Shown piece after piece: positions 38,409 through 46,601 of a stretch of DNA of 64,000 nt. Made by a program: the position numbers and the translations under genes. This DNA is from DASUPK01 sp963804595 (GTDB lineage Bacteria; Actinomycetota; Thermoleophilia; Solirubrobacterales; 70-9). Where the stretch lies: positions 186,001-250,000 of the forward strand of contig CAWDQZ010000003.1 of the NCBI GenBank assembly GCA_963804595.1, in the 5' to 3' direction. Below the pieces are notes generated by a model. The model did no database searches. It was not told the DNA's origin and was given only the letters and a program-made list of their open reading frames with translations. The stretch's first letter is position 1, and every line of letters begins with the position of its first letter.

Positions 38409-39407
38409 CTACCGAGCGCTCGCCAGTGGCTCCAGGAGGGAGGTGGTGCCGTCGTCCCAGCGCTCCAGGAGGTGGGCGGCGAACCGCGTGTCGAGATCGA
38501 GCAGGGCGAGAACGCCGAAGAGGATGTCGCCCACCAGATCCGGTTCGCTCATCGCGAGACCCTGGGCCATGTCGTAGACGGCGATATTCTCGTGGACCGA
38601 GTCGGCCTCCACGTGCTCGTCGAAGAAGTCGAGCGCGTCGTCGCCGAGCCCGAGCCGGCGTAGACCCTTCGCGTAGCGGCCGTTGGGGATGGGCGAGGTC
38701 GTCTCGAAGGCCGCGAGGTGCCCCACGATCGCACCGCGCAGCCTGCGATGGAGGCCGAACAGGGACATCAGGTTGACCGTCGCAAGCGTCACGGCTGGGA
38801 TCCGGTCGAGATAGGCGCCGTACGCCGGATCGAGGTCAAGCGCCCGCATCGCCTTCGCGAAGAGCGCCGCGTGCACGCGGTCGGGGGCCCCGCCGCCGTA
38901 CTCATCCGCCTGCACCTCGATCAGCGCGGCCTTCGCGGGACCATCCAGCCGCGGGATCGCCCAGGAGTGCGGATCGGCCTCCTTCAGCTGGTAGGCCGAG
39001 CGGTGGATCAGGAATTCGCGGAACTGCTCCAATGACGCGCTTCGCCCCATGTAGGTGGAAAGCTGCGGCCCGTCGTCCTCGTCGACCAGCCGCATGATCG
39101 TCTCGCCGATGCGAGTCGGATCGGCCTGCGGCCGCGGGACCTGCTCGCGGAGGCAGGCCTCGAAGTCGTCCTCCAGCTCCGCCCGAAGTGCGAGCAGCCC
39201 GCCTTGCCACTCCCAGGAGGCTTCGACCTCGCGGAAGCCCCGATAGTGGAGCTCGTACAGGGTGTACAGCGCGAGCTGAAGGTCCTCGCCCAAGGCCCCG
39301 CCGTCCGCGCTCGGCCACTCCGAGATCTCTCGTGGCGAATCGCGGAGCGACTCGACCAGGAAGTCGGTGAGCGGCCCGCGAGGGGAGGGGAGCGGAGGCG
39401 GCGTCAT
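38409..39407 (-). CDS. Iron-containing redox enzyme-like (heme-oxygenase-fold) protein
   Basis: A 332-residue mostly helical protein. The repeated acidic and His residues (LYTLYELHYRGFREVEASWE; ADEYGGGAPDRVHAALFAKA; DFFDEHVEADSVHEN) fit the heme-oxygenase-like diiron group, where E, H, D and E residues bind iron. Members oxidise amines or fatty acids in diverse pathways, so no reaction is given. ATG 39407 has AAGAGGGG just upstream and is preferred over the longer frame. It sits upstream of the long DUF72 gene in one unit. Confidence 0.72.
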   Translation of the reverse strand: MTPPPLPSPRGPLTDFLVESLRDSPREISEWPSADGGALGEDLQLALYTLYELHYRGFREVEASWEWQGGLLALRAELEDDFEACLREQVPRPQADPTRIGETIMRLVDEDDGPQLSTYMGRSASLEQFREFLIHRSAYQLKEADPHSWAIPRLDGPAKAALIEVQADEYGGGAPDRVHAALFAKAMRALDLDPAYGAYLDRIPAVTLATVNLMSLFGLHRRLRGAIVGHLAAFETTSPIPNGRYAKGLRRLGLGDDALDFFDEHVEADSVHENIAVYDMAQGLAMSEPDLVGDILFGVLALLDLDTRFAAHLLERWDDGTTSLLEPLASAR

Positions 39408-39497
39408 CTGCCCCTCTTTACCCGGTCGCGGCCGGGACCACGCCCCGGTGAGCGATGCGGGGTTTCGGCGGCACATCCCGGGGCAGAACTGGGCAGC

Positions 39498-39740
39498 GTG
39501 CCAACCGAGCTCACCCCGTATCCCAACGGCCCGTACCTGCTGCGGGGGGACTTCCTCTTGACCGATCCAGACGGGGCCGAGATCGACCCGCGCCGCAGGA
39601 CGGTGGCTCTATGCCGCTGTGGAGCGTCTCGCCGCAAGCCCTTCTGCGACGGCACTCACAAGCTGATCGGATTTCGGGCTCCCGGGGGAGAGGCCGTTAC
39701 CGTCGGCGAACCCGCGACGCCGCGCGAACCGATGGCGTAG
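39498..39740 (+). CDS. CDGSH-type [2Fe-2S] protein
   Basis: An 80-residue iron-sulfur protein. The cluster motif C-x-C-x9-C-x3-H is fully present (LCRCGASRRKPFCDGTHKLI), with the preceding PNGPYLLRGDF seen in bacterial CDGSH proteins. It likely serves electron transfer or iron handling. GTG 39498 is used because the family starts there; a Shine-Dalgarno sequence is not obvious. Its 3' half overlaps the end of the convergent glycosyltransferase frame by about 130 bases. Confidence 0.85.
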   Translation: MPTELTPYPNGPYLLRGDFLLTDPDGAEIDPRRRTVALCRCGASRRKPFCDGTHKLIGFRAPGGEAVTVGEPATPREPMA

Positions 39741-40679
39741 GCGGGCCGGCGAGGAGGCGGCTCGCGGGACCACCCCGCCGCCGTACCGAATGCCGCCCCG
39801 GACGAGGCGATCGCGCAGGGCGAGCCAGGAGCAGATGCCTCGCTCGAGCACCCAGAGCGGCGCGAGGAGCGAGGCCGCCGCCGGGAAGAACCTCCGCCCG
39901 CCGGCTCGGCGGCGGCCGATCTCCGCGATGCCGATCAGGCTCGCGGCCGTGGCCGCCGGGGCGGCGCGCCATCTGCGTCTGAGCGCGGCTGCGCCGATGC
40001 CAGGCACTACGGCCAGCCAGGCGGCCATCCGGGGCGGGATGGCGAAGTCGTCATATGCCTGGCGGACCCGCTGCGAGAGGAAATGCCGAGCGCTGGGCGG
40101 CCGGCGGGCGACGTAGAGGTCCAGTGGGCTGAGGACCGTGCCACCGGCCGCACGGATCGTGCGGAGTAGCTCGAGGTTCTCGAAGATGACGTCGCCGTCA
40201 TAGCCCCCGGCCCCGAGCAGCGAGCTGCGCCGGACGGCCAGGGTGCCTGGGAAGTCGGCCCCCACGGAGCGGTTGAGCAGTGTCCGCGCCGTGTCCCAGA
40301 GCGCGTGCCAGGGCACTGGGTCGAAGTAGTTCTGGGGCCGGACGCAGTCGGCGAGCCCGAGCAACTGAACGACGCGGATCAGCGACCGTTCCTCATAGCG
40401 CACGTCGTCGTCGGCGATGACAACCGCCTCGTTGCCCGCCTCCCGAACGCCCGTGAGCACGCCGCCGACCTTGCCCATCGGGGTCTCGAGCGCCGGGTCC
40501 GGGCGCAGGTGGCGCCCGAGCGACGCCCAAGCCTCGGCGTGTCGCTGGAAGAGCGGCGCTGACGAACCATCGACGACGATCAGCTCCACCCAGTCCGAGA
40601 GCTCCTTCAGGTAGCGGGTGAGCTCGCCGAACCCGCGATCGTCGCCCCAGCGGATAGGGAGCACGTAGGTCGCTCTCAC
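39609..40679 (-). CDS. Family 2 glycosyltransferase
   Basis: A 356-residue GT-A transferase. RATYVLPIRW at the start, VDGSSAPLFQ as the nucleotide-binding strand and VVIADDDVRYE (about 86-96) as the DxD metal motif support the family. A hydrophobic C-terminal half contains weak membrane-associated segments (AAWLAVVPGIGAAAL). GTG 40679 follows GGAGGAG by 0-2 bases, which is tight; GTG 40664 is the alternative. The last 45 codons overlap the CDGSH gene on the other strand, so the natural end could be nearer 39740. Sugar donor unknown. Confidence 0.75.
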   Translation of the reverse strand: MRATYVLPIRWGDDRGFGELTRYLKELSDWVELIVVDGSSAPLFQRHAEAWASLGRHLRPDPALETPMGKVGGVLTGVREAGNEAVVIADDDVRYEERSLIRVVQLLGLADCVRPQNYFDPVPWHALWDTARTLLNRSVGADFPGTLAVRRSSLLGAGGYDGDVIFENLELLRTIRAAGGTVLSPLDLYVARRPPSARHFLSQRVRQAYDDFAIPPRMAAWLAVVPGIGAAALRRRWRAAPAATAASLIGIAEIGRRRAGGRRFFPAAASLLAPLWVLERGICSWLALRDRLVRGGIRYGGGVVPRAASSPARLRHRFARRRGFADGNGLSPGSPKSDQLVSAVAEGLAARRSTAA

Positions 40680-40721
40680 CTCCTCCGTCTGACCGCGCCC
40701 CGCTTCGGGTAAACAGGCGGC

Positions 40722-41777
40722 ATGAGCCGGCTGAGGCGGGTCGATTGCGCGGCACCCGGGATCACCCGCCGACGGCGGGGGAAGGGCTTCGAGTTCCTGG
40801 ACGAGAGCACCGGCGAGCGGATCGAGGACGAGGACGTCGTCCAGCGCATCAGGGCACTCGCGATACCGCCCGCCTGGGAGGAGGTCTGGGTGTGCGCCGA
40901 CCCCATGGGGCACATTCAGGCGACCGGGCTCGACGCGAGGGGGCGCAAGCAGTACCGCTACCACGACCGCTGGCGCGAGCGACGCGACCGGCAGAAGTTC
41001 GACGCGATGGTCGACTTCGCGCGATCGCTTCCCAGGCTCCGCGAACAGGTGGACAGCGATCTCCGCAGGCGCAAGATCTCGCGCGAGCGCGTGCTCGCCT
41101 GCGCTGTGCGGCTCCTCGATCGCGGCTTCTTCCGGATCGGGTCCGAGGATTATGCCGAGGAGAACGAGACCTATGGCGTGGCCACGATGCGGAAACGCCA
41201 CGTGGCGATCGAGGGCAAGACCCTCGTTTTCGACTACGAGGCAAAGGGGGGCAAGCGCCGCGTGCAGACGATCATCGATCCGAAGCTCTCGCGGCTGGTC
41301 AAAACGCTGCGGGAGCGGCGGGGAGGGGGCCACGAACTGCTCGCCTATCGCAACGGAAGCCAGTGGCGCGACATCCGCTCCCCCGAGATCAACGACTACA
41401 TCAAGGATGTGATCGGGGAACAGCACAGCGCCAAGGACTTCCGCACCTGGAACGCGACGGTCCTCGCCGCCGTCGTGCTCGCGGCCTCGGCCCGCGAGAG
41501 GGACATGAGCACGAAGGGCGGCCGGAATCGCGCCAAGCGTGATGCCGTGAAGCAGGTGTCCCTGTACCTGGGCAACACACCGGCCGTCTGCCGCGCCTCC
41601 TACATCGATCCGCGGGTCTTCGACCGCTTCGACGGCGGCCTCACGGTCGGCGGCGTCTTCGAGCGGCTCCCCGAGGACCCGGCGGACTGGCCGGAGATTC
41701 AGCGGCCGATCGAGGAGGCCGTGCTCGACCTCATCGATCGGCGTGAATCCTCACCTGCGATCGAGCGGGTGGGCTAG
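40722..41777 (+). CDS. DNA topoisomerase IB
   Basis: A 351-residue bacterial type IB topoisomerase that relaxes DNA supercoils by a 3'-phosphotyrosine. The active Tyr is Y294 in CRASYIDPRV. KDFRTWNATVLAA (about 246-258) and the basic RKRHVAIEGKTLVFDYEAKG (about 153-172) are conserved catalytic-domain parts. The N-terminal domain (RRRRGKGFEFLDESTGERI) is typical of the small bacterial enzymes related to poxvirus topoisomerase. ATG 40722 is preceded by TAAACA at -12 to -7. The divergent glycosyltransferase starts 42 bases away. Confidence 0.92.
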   Translation: MSRLRRVDCAAPGITRRRRGKGFEFLDESTGERIEDEDVVQRIRALAIPPAWEEVWVCADPMGHIQATGLDARGRKQYRYHDRWRERRDRQKFDAMVDFARSLPRLREQVDSDLRRRKISRERVLACAVRLLDRGFFRIGSEDYAEENETYGVATMRKRHVAIEGKTLVFDYEAKGGKRRVQTIIDPKLSRLVKTLRERRGGGHELLAYRNGSQWRDIRSPEINDYIKDVIGEQHSAKDFRTWNATVLAAVVLAASARERDMSTKGGRNRAKRDAVKQVSLYLGNTPAVCRASYIDPRVFDRFDGGLTVGGVFERLPEDPADWPEIQRPIEEAVLDLIDRRESSPAIERVG

Positions 41778-41798
41778 GACTTCGATCCGGACTTCTTC

Positions 41799-41815
41799 CG
41801 CCTCGCTTCGAGGCG
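41799..41815. terminator. Hairpin between convergent genes
   Basis: CGCCTCG-CTT-CGAGGCG, a perfect 7-base stem between the stop codons of topoisomerase IB and the ferritin-like gene. It has no T run. Confidence 0.4.
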
Positions 41816-41821
41816 CGCGGC

Positions 41822-42799
41822 TCAAGCGGTGACGCCGACCGACTCGAGCGAGGCGTCGATCGCGCGGTCGAAGCCATCCCAGAGGGTCTCCGCGGCATGG
41901 CGCTCCTCGGGGAGGATCATCAGCGCGGCGCTGGCGGTTGACTCGTCGCCGGCGCGCTCCGCAACTCGACGAAGCTGCTCATATGAGGCGATCTCGAGAT
42001 GCTCGAACGCGTAGGCGAAGCCCGCGAGCTTCGCCGGCGTGTCGGGCTGGGCCGCGAAGAATGCGCCCCAGTTGACTGCACCCACCTTCATCCCGGCGTC
42101 CTTGAGGAAGTTCGAGCTCGCTCCACGAGCCTCGAGCCGCTCCTCGATCAGGTCCATGTGATTCTTCGTCTGCTTGAGGTGCCCCTCGTAGTCCTGGCTC
42201 AGCTTCGGGTCACCGCCGATGTCGATGCCCTTGGTCAGCATCTGCTCCGCCTGTGATTCGATCGCGTGGGCATCGCTCAAGTACTTGTTGAGCTGCTCGC
42301 CGATGTCGTCCGGGTCCTTGTCGCGCAGCGATGCGTTCACGGCGACGTCCCAGTTCTCCGACAGCCGGCGGGCCATCTCGTTCTCCTGGGCGGCGATGTC
42401 CTTGGCGAGCTGCGCGGTCTGCCGGTCGTCGGCGCGCTCTGCGACCTTCGACAGCAGCTCATACGCAGCGAGCTCCAGGTGCTCGTAGGAGAAGGCGTGC
42501 GAGGTGAGCTTGCCAGGGGTATCCGGCTGAAGCTTCGCGAACAGCGCAAAGGCGGGGGCGCTCGCCGCGCCCGCGACGTCCTTCAGCTTGTTCGGGGATC
42601 CGCCCAGCTCCTCGAGGCGCTGCTCGACTCGCCGCTTCTGGTCCTCGGTCTCGCCGATGTGCTGCTCGAATGCGGCCTTGAGGGTCGCGTCGCCCGCGAT
42701 CTTGGGAGCGATCTTCATCTGGACAAGGGCCTGCTCCTCGATCGAGTGGATGTCGCCGAGGTATTTGACGATCTGCTCTTGGATTGTTCTCTCGCTCAT
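41822..42799 (-). CDS. DUF892/YciF ferritin-like protein, internally duplicated
   Basis: A 325-residue all-helical protein made of two homologous halves. Each half begins I.E...KYL.D.H.IE.QA and carries FS/AFEHLE(L/I)A.YE.L, the ferritin-like Glu/His pattern, plus a short EE or EN...A tail. Single-domain YciF proteins are about 160 residues, so this is a tandem fusion. They are linked to stress responses; iron chemistry has not been shown. ATG 42799 follows AAGGAGCTTCG, a strong Shine-Dalgarno sequence. Confidence 0.85.
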   Translation of the reverse strand: MSERTIQEQIVKYLGDIHSIEEQALVQMKIAPKIAGDATLKAAFEQHIGETEDQKRRVEQRLEELGGSPNKLKDVAGAASAPAFALFAKLQPDTPGKLTSHAFSYEHLELAAYELLSKVAERADDRQTAQLAKDIAAQENEMARRLSENWDVAVNASLRDKDPDDIGEQLNKYLSDAHAIESQAEQMLTKGIDIGGDPKLSQDYEGHLKQTKNHMDLIEERLEARGASSNFLKDAGMKVGAVNWGAFFAAQPDTPAKLAGFAYAFEHLEIASYEQLRRVAERAGDESTASAALMILPEERHAAETLWDGFDRAIDASLESVGVTA

Positions 42800-43029
42800 C
42801 GAAGCTCCTTATTCGCTGTTCTGTCCTTTGTGCCGCGCGCGACTGAGGATCAAACCCCGCTGGCGGTCGGGGGATCAGGGCACCGCCGATCGCGATCGCG
42901 TCCCGGCGACGCGAATGGAATGCACGGGAACGCGGATTATGTGAACTCACGCCGGGTGACCGAGCCGGCCCGGCCGGGACCGTGAATCCCGCCCTCCCCG
43001 CGTCTTACCGGCTATTGGGGGCGCCGATC

Positions 43030-43035
43030 TAGGAT
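43030..43035 (+). promoter_or_regulatory. Probable -10 element (TAGGAT) for the SpoIIE-type phosphatase
   Basis: TAGGAT at -12 to -7 from ATG 43042; no Shine-Dalgarno sequence. Confidence 0.6.
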
Positions 43036-43041
43036 TAGCCC

Positions 43042-44670
43042 ATGCCTTCCAGGGATCGGGAGCTGATCACGCCTGCACCGAAGCTGAGCAGTCTGCAGGA
43101 GATCTCCGGCCCGGCGCTGATCGCGATGCTGCTCGCCACGGCGATCATCGTGCTCGACGCCGTGGTCGGCAGCTCGCTGGTCTTCATCGGGCTGCTCGCG
43201 ATCCCACCGGTGATCGCCGCTATGAACGCGTCGCTGCCGGAGACGGCAGTCGTTGCGGTCTTCTGCGTGGTGCTGTCCCTCCTCTCGCCGCTGTGGGGCG
43301 GCTTGGATGACGGACAGCGCTGGGTCTCGGCGGCCGTGGTCATCGCGGGCGCGGCCTGCGGGATCTGGGTGGCGAGCCTGCGGGCTCGCCTCAACCGCGA
43401 GACCGCCGCCTCGGACCTGCTGGCGGAAGCCGGCGCACTGATGGAGGACGCACTCAATCAGAGGGAGCGCGCTCAGCACCTCGCCATGCTCGCGGTCCCG
43501 AGCCTCGGGGATGTGGCGATGGTCGACATCGTCACGCCGGACGGGCTGATCGAGCGCATGGCGGCGCAGAGCGCGGGAAGCGAGGTGGCCGAGGTGATGG
43601 TAAGGCTCCGTCAGGACTCCCCGATCGACCCCCATGGACCCCATCCGGTCGCCGAGGTGATCCGCAGCGGACGCACCAAGTACCTCGATCAGCTCACTGA
43701 CGAGCAGATCGAGGAGATCGCACCGCGCGAGAACGAACGACAGACGCTCCGGAGGTACCGGTTCAAGTCCTGTGTCGTGCTGCCGCTCGGAGCTCGTGGC
43801 TCCGTGCTGGGCGCGCTCACGCTCTGGATCATGCAGCCGGCCAAGGCGTTCGATGAGACTGCACGCCGCACCGCGGAGCGCCTGGCCGACCGCGCCGCGC
43901 TGGCCCTCCACAACGCCCGGCTGCATGAGCAGCAGAGCCACATCGCGGCTGTCCTCCAGCACAGCCTGCTGCCGCGCTCGCTGCCGGAGATCGCGGGCTT
44001 CGAGGTGTCTTCGCGGTTCCTGGCCGCCGGCGAGGCCTACGAGGTCGGCGGAGACTTCTACGACGTCTTCACCAACGGATCGCGGAGCTGGTCCGCGGTG
44101 ATCGGCGACGTCTGCGGGAAGGGGCCGGAGGCGGCCTCCCTAACCGCCCTGGCTCGCTACACGGTCCGCATGGCCAGCTCCCCCGACAACTCGCCGAGCG
44201 ACGTTCTACGGGCGCTGCACGACTCGATCAACTCGGAGCGCAACGACTTCCGGTTCTGCACGGCGGCGCTCGCGCGGATGCAGGCGCCGGTCAACGGGAA
44301 CGGCGAGGCGCGCGTGACGGTTGCACTCGGGGGCCATCCTCTGCCGATCATCCTGCGCGAGGACGGGCGGGTGGAGTCGATCGGGGAGCCCGGGACCATT
44401 CTCGGCGTCCTACCCTCTCCCACACTCGCCGACGTCGAGGACACCCTGGGGGTCGGGGACTCGCTGATCCTCTACACGGACGGGGTGCTCGACATCGCGA
44501 ACCGGGCCAAGCGAGGCGATCCCGACTGGCTCAAGGACCAGGTCGCGGTCTCGACCGGAAAGACGGCCGATCAGATCGCGAAGAGACTCGCCGAGGCCGC
44601 AGTCGAGCGCCACGGCAGCGAGCTCCGTGACGACATCGCGATCCTGGTCCTGCGCAACGGCAACGGATAG
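43042..44670 (+). CDS. Membrane-bound GAF-SpoIIE serine phosphatase
   Basis: A 542-residue PP2C-type phosphatase. The first 120 residues contain four hydrophobic helices (GPALIAMLLATAIIVLDAVV and others). A GAF-like sensor domain spans about 135-300. The SpoIIE/PP2C domain follows, with metal-binding Asp in YEVGGDFYDVF (about 333-343) and VIGDVCGKGPEA, then LYTDGVLD and the final DDIAILVLR. Such enzymes dephosphorylate anti-anti-sigma (STAS) proteins in partner-switching pathways; the RsbW-like protein at 6003 would be a functional opposite. No STAS gene is adjacent. Confidence 0.92.
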   Translation: MPSRDRELITPAPKLSSLQEISGPALIAMLLATAIIVLDAVVGSSLVFIGLLAIPPVIAAMNASLPETAVVAVFCVVLSLLSPLWGGLDDGQRWVSAAVVIAGAACGIWVASLRARLNRETAASDLLAEAGALMEDALNQRERAQHLAMLAVPSLGDVAMVDIVTPDGLIERMAAQSAGSEVAEVMVRLRQDSPIDPHGPHPVAEVIRSGRTKYLDQLTDEQIEEIAPRENERQTLRRYRFKSCVVLPLGARGSVLGALTLWIMQPAKAFDETARRTAERLADRAALALHNARLHEQQSHIAAVLQHSLLPRSLPEIAGFEVSSRFLAAGEAYEVGGDFYDVFTNGSRSWSAVIGDVCGKGPEAASLTALARYTVRMASSPDNSPSDVLRALHDSINSERNDFRFCTAALARMQAPVNGNGEARVTVALGGHPLPIILREDGRVESIGEPGTILGVLPSPTLADVEDTLGVGDSLILYTDGVLDIANRAKRGDPDWLKDQVAVSTGKTADQIAKRLAEAAVERHGSELRDDIAILVLRNGNG

Positions 44671-45405
44671 TTGAGTCGGCCGGTTCACGTCGGCTGCTCG
44701 GGCTGGGTCTATCCGCACTGGCGCGAGCTCTTCTATCCCAAGGGAGTCCCGCAACGCGAGTGGCTGAGCTACTACGCGCGCCATTTCGACACCGTCGAGA
44801 TCAACAGCACCTTCTACCGGCTCGCCTCGCCGGCGGCCGTCCAGAATTGGCTCGCGCAGAGTCCCGAAGGCTTCCGCTTCGCCGTGAAGATGAGTCGCTA
44901 CGTCACCCACATCAAGCGGCTTACCATGGTCGATCAGGGCACCAGGCGCTTCTATGAGGCCCTCGACGGCCTGACGGAGACGGAGAAACTCGGCCCCGTC
45001 CTGTGGCAGTTCCCTCCCAACCTCCACCGGGATGACGAGCGCCTCGCAGACTCCCTCCCCAAGCTGCCCCCGGGTCGTCATGCGTTCGAGTTCCGGCACG
45101 AGAGCTGGTTTGTGGAAGAGGTCTACTCAGCGCTCGGGGAGCACGGGGTCGCTCTCGTGATCGGCGACGAATCCAGTCGGTGGGTGAAGACACCCCATGT
45201 GCGGACGGCGGATTGGACGTACATTCGGTTTCACCATGGCAGCCGCGGAAGGCACGGCAACTACTCGACGTCGGAGATCGACACCTGGGTCCGCCGAATC
45301 GCCCAGTGGCGTCGCGACACCGAGGTATTCGCCTACTTCAACAACGATTGGGAGGGGTACGCCATCCGCAACGCCAGGCTGCTCAAGCAGGGCCTGGGCG
45401 TCTAG
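44671..45405 (+). CDS. DUF72 protein (short form)
   Basis: A 244-residue TIM-barrel DUF72 protein, HVGCSGWVYPHWRELFYPKG, then FDTVEINSTFYRLAS, RFAVKMSRYVTH and YFNNDWEGYAIRNA. TTG 44671 follows directly on the TAG of the phosphatase, so it is read from the same message. It is shorter than the paralogue at 37503 and differs in the central insert. Activity unknown. Confidence 0.88.
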   Translation: MSRPVHVGCSGWVYPHWRELFYPKGVPQREWLSYYARHFDTVEINSTFYRLASPAAVQNWLAQSPEGFRFAVKMSRYVTHIKRLTMVDQGTRRFYEALDGLTETEKLGPVLWQFPPNLHRDDERLADSLPKLPPGRHAFEFRHESWFVEEVYSALGEHGVALVIGDESSRWVKTPHVRTADWTYIRFHHGSRGRHGNYSTSEIDTWVRRIAQWRRDTEVFAYFNNDWEGYAIRNARLLKQGLGV

Positions 45406-45740
45406 CGACGCCGCCAGCTGCCACCCAGGAGCTTGCCGAGCCGACCCGCGCGTCGCGGAGTGAAGTTGGGTGAGGCCTTCTCAGGCGCCGGGAGCTGGGC
45501 CGCGACCGCGGAGTCGATCGACAGGCGAACCGCGCGCTCGGCGGTCCTCGCCACCTCCGGCGCATCCACGAACCGCAGCTCGCCGTCGGTCCCCTCGATC
45601 ACGAACCCGTCGAGGATGTGCTCCCGGACGTTGTCGACGACCTCGTCGACCACGCCCACCTGCTCGCCGTCGGAGGCGTACACGGGCGTCCCGCGCTTGA
45701 CTGCGGCGTAGTGGATCGGGTAGCCGTCGTCCTGGCTCAC
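45402..45740 (-). CDS. PRC-barrel domain protein
   Basis: A 112-residue protein. KRGTPVYASDGEQVGVVDEV, then LDGFVIEGTDGELRFVDAPE fits a PRC-barrel, the fold found in photosynthetic reaction centre H and RimM. The C-terminal 35 residues are basic and disordered. Start is GTG 45740, with TATATT at -13 to -8. Its stop overlaps the DUF72 stop by 4 bases. It is divergent from the DUF3052 gene, with only 23 bases between start codons. Confidence 0.75.
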   Translation of the reverse strand: MSQDDGYPIHYAAVKRGTPVYASDGEQVGVVDEVVDNVREHILDGFVIEGTDGELRFVDAPEVARTAERAVRLSIDSAVAAQLPAPEKASPNFTPRRAGRLGKLLGGSWRRR

Positions 45741-45747
45741 GTCCCGC

Positions 45748-45753
45748 AATATA
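45748..45753 (-). promoter_or_regulatory. Probable -10 element (TATATT) for the PRC-barrel gene
   Basis: TATATT (minus strand) at -13 to -8 from GTG 45740. It shares two bases with the divergent -10 element at 45752-45757. Confidence 0.6.
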
Positions 45754-45757
45754 CGTT
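45752..45757 (+). promoter_or_regulatory. Probable -10 element (TACGTT) for the DUF3052 gene
   Basis: TACGTT at -12 to -7 from GTG 45764. Confidence 0.6.
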
Positions 45758-45763
45758 GGCGAC

Positions 45764-46174
45764 GTGGCCGGCTACGCGGCAACCCCCCTCGCCAAGAAGC
45801 TGGGCATGAAGGAGGGACACCGGGTCGCGTTCCTATCCGCTCCGGACGGGTTCCGCGAGCTGCTCGGCGAACTGCCCGCGGGCGTAAGAGTCAAGTCCCC
45901 CGCGAGCGGCCCACTCGACGTCATCATCTTCTTCACCAGGAGCCGCGCCGAGCTCGAGCGCCGCCTGCCCGCCCTCCGCCGTGCGATGGACCCCGCCGCC
46001 GGCCTCTGGATCGCCTGGCCGAAGCGCGCCTCGGGCGTGGAGACGGACATGACCGAGGACGTGGCGCGCCAGCTCGGCCTCGCGAACCGGCTCGTGGACA
46101 ACAAGGTCGCCGCCATCGACGAGACCTGGTCGGGGCTGCGCCTCGTGATCCGGCTCGAGGATCGCCCGCCGTAG
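45764..46174 (+). CDS. DUF3052 family protein
   Basis: A 136-residue cytoplasmic protein. AATPLAKKLGMKEGHRVAFL, then LDVIIFFTRSRAELERRLPA and AGLWIAWPKRASGVETDMTE are the family's conserved strands; the WxxWPK(K/R)xS motif is its hallmark. Many actinobacteria carry it without a known function. GTG 45764 begins at the conserved start and has TACGTT at the leaderless distance. Confidence 0.88.
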   Translation: MAGYAATPLAKKLGMKEGHRVAFLSAPDGFRELLGELPAGVRVKSPASGPLDVIIFFTRSRAELERRLPALRRAMDPAAGLWIAWPKRASGVETDMTEDVARQLGLANRLVDNKVAAIDETWSGLRLVIRLEDRPP

Positions 46175-46190
46175 GTGCTCGATGGTTGGG

Positions 46191-46598
46191 CTACTCCGAC
46201 AGCCCGGCGGCCTCGAGGGCCTCCTGTGGATCGAGGTAGGTCCAGATCCGAATCGCCCTGGCGTTCTTCAGGTCGGTGACGGTGCCGAAGGCCATCTCGG
46301 TCACCGCCCCGCTCTGCTTGCCTCGCGTGCGGATGCGGCCAATCCCGACGACTCGATCACCCAGGTCGCGGATCTCGGAGTAGTCGAGGTGAATCTCGGC
46401 GAGAGCCTCATACACCTCGCCCAGCAGCTCACGGACGCCGTCGTGTCCCCGACTCACGGTCGCCTCGCCCCCGAATGGGATCAGAAGCGCCGAATGCCAC
46501 TCCACCTCAGGGTCGAGCGTCTGCAACAGCCCATCGACGTCCCGGCGGTTATACGCCTCAGTCCCGCGCTTGAACGACTCGATGTTCTCCTCCGACAT
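46191..46598 (-). CDS. SnoaL-like (NTF2-fold) protein 3
   Basis: A 135-residue paralogue beginning MSEENIESFKRGTEAYNRRD and ending ALEAAGLSE. The barrel pattern TLDPEVEWHSALLIPFGGEA and YEALAEIHLDYSEIRDLGDR is intact. The stop region GGCTACTCCGACAGCCCGGC is nearly the same as in genes 1 and 2. It begins 3 bases after the stop of gene 4, so the two form one unit. Confidence 0.82.
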   Translation of the reverse strand: MSEENIESFKRGTEAYNRRDVDGLLQTLDPEVEWHSALLIPFGGEATVSRGHDGVRELLGEVYEALAEIHLDYSEIRDLGDRVVGIGRIRTRGKQSGAVTEMAFGTVTDLKNARAIRIWTYLDPQEALEAAGLSE

Positions 46599-46601
46599 CG
46601 C

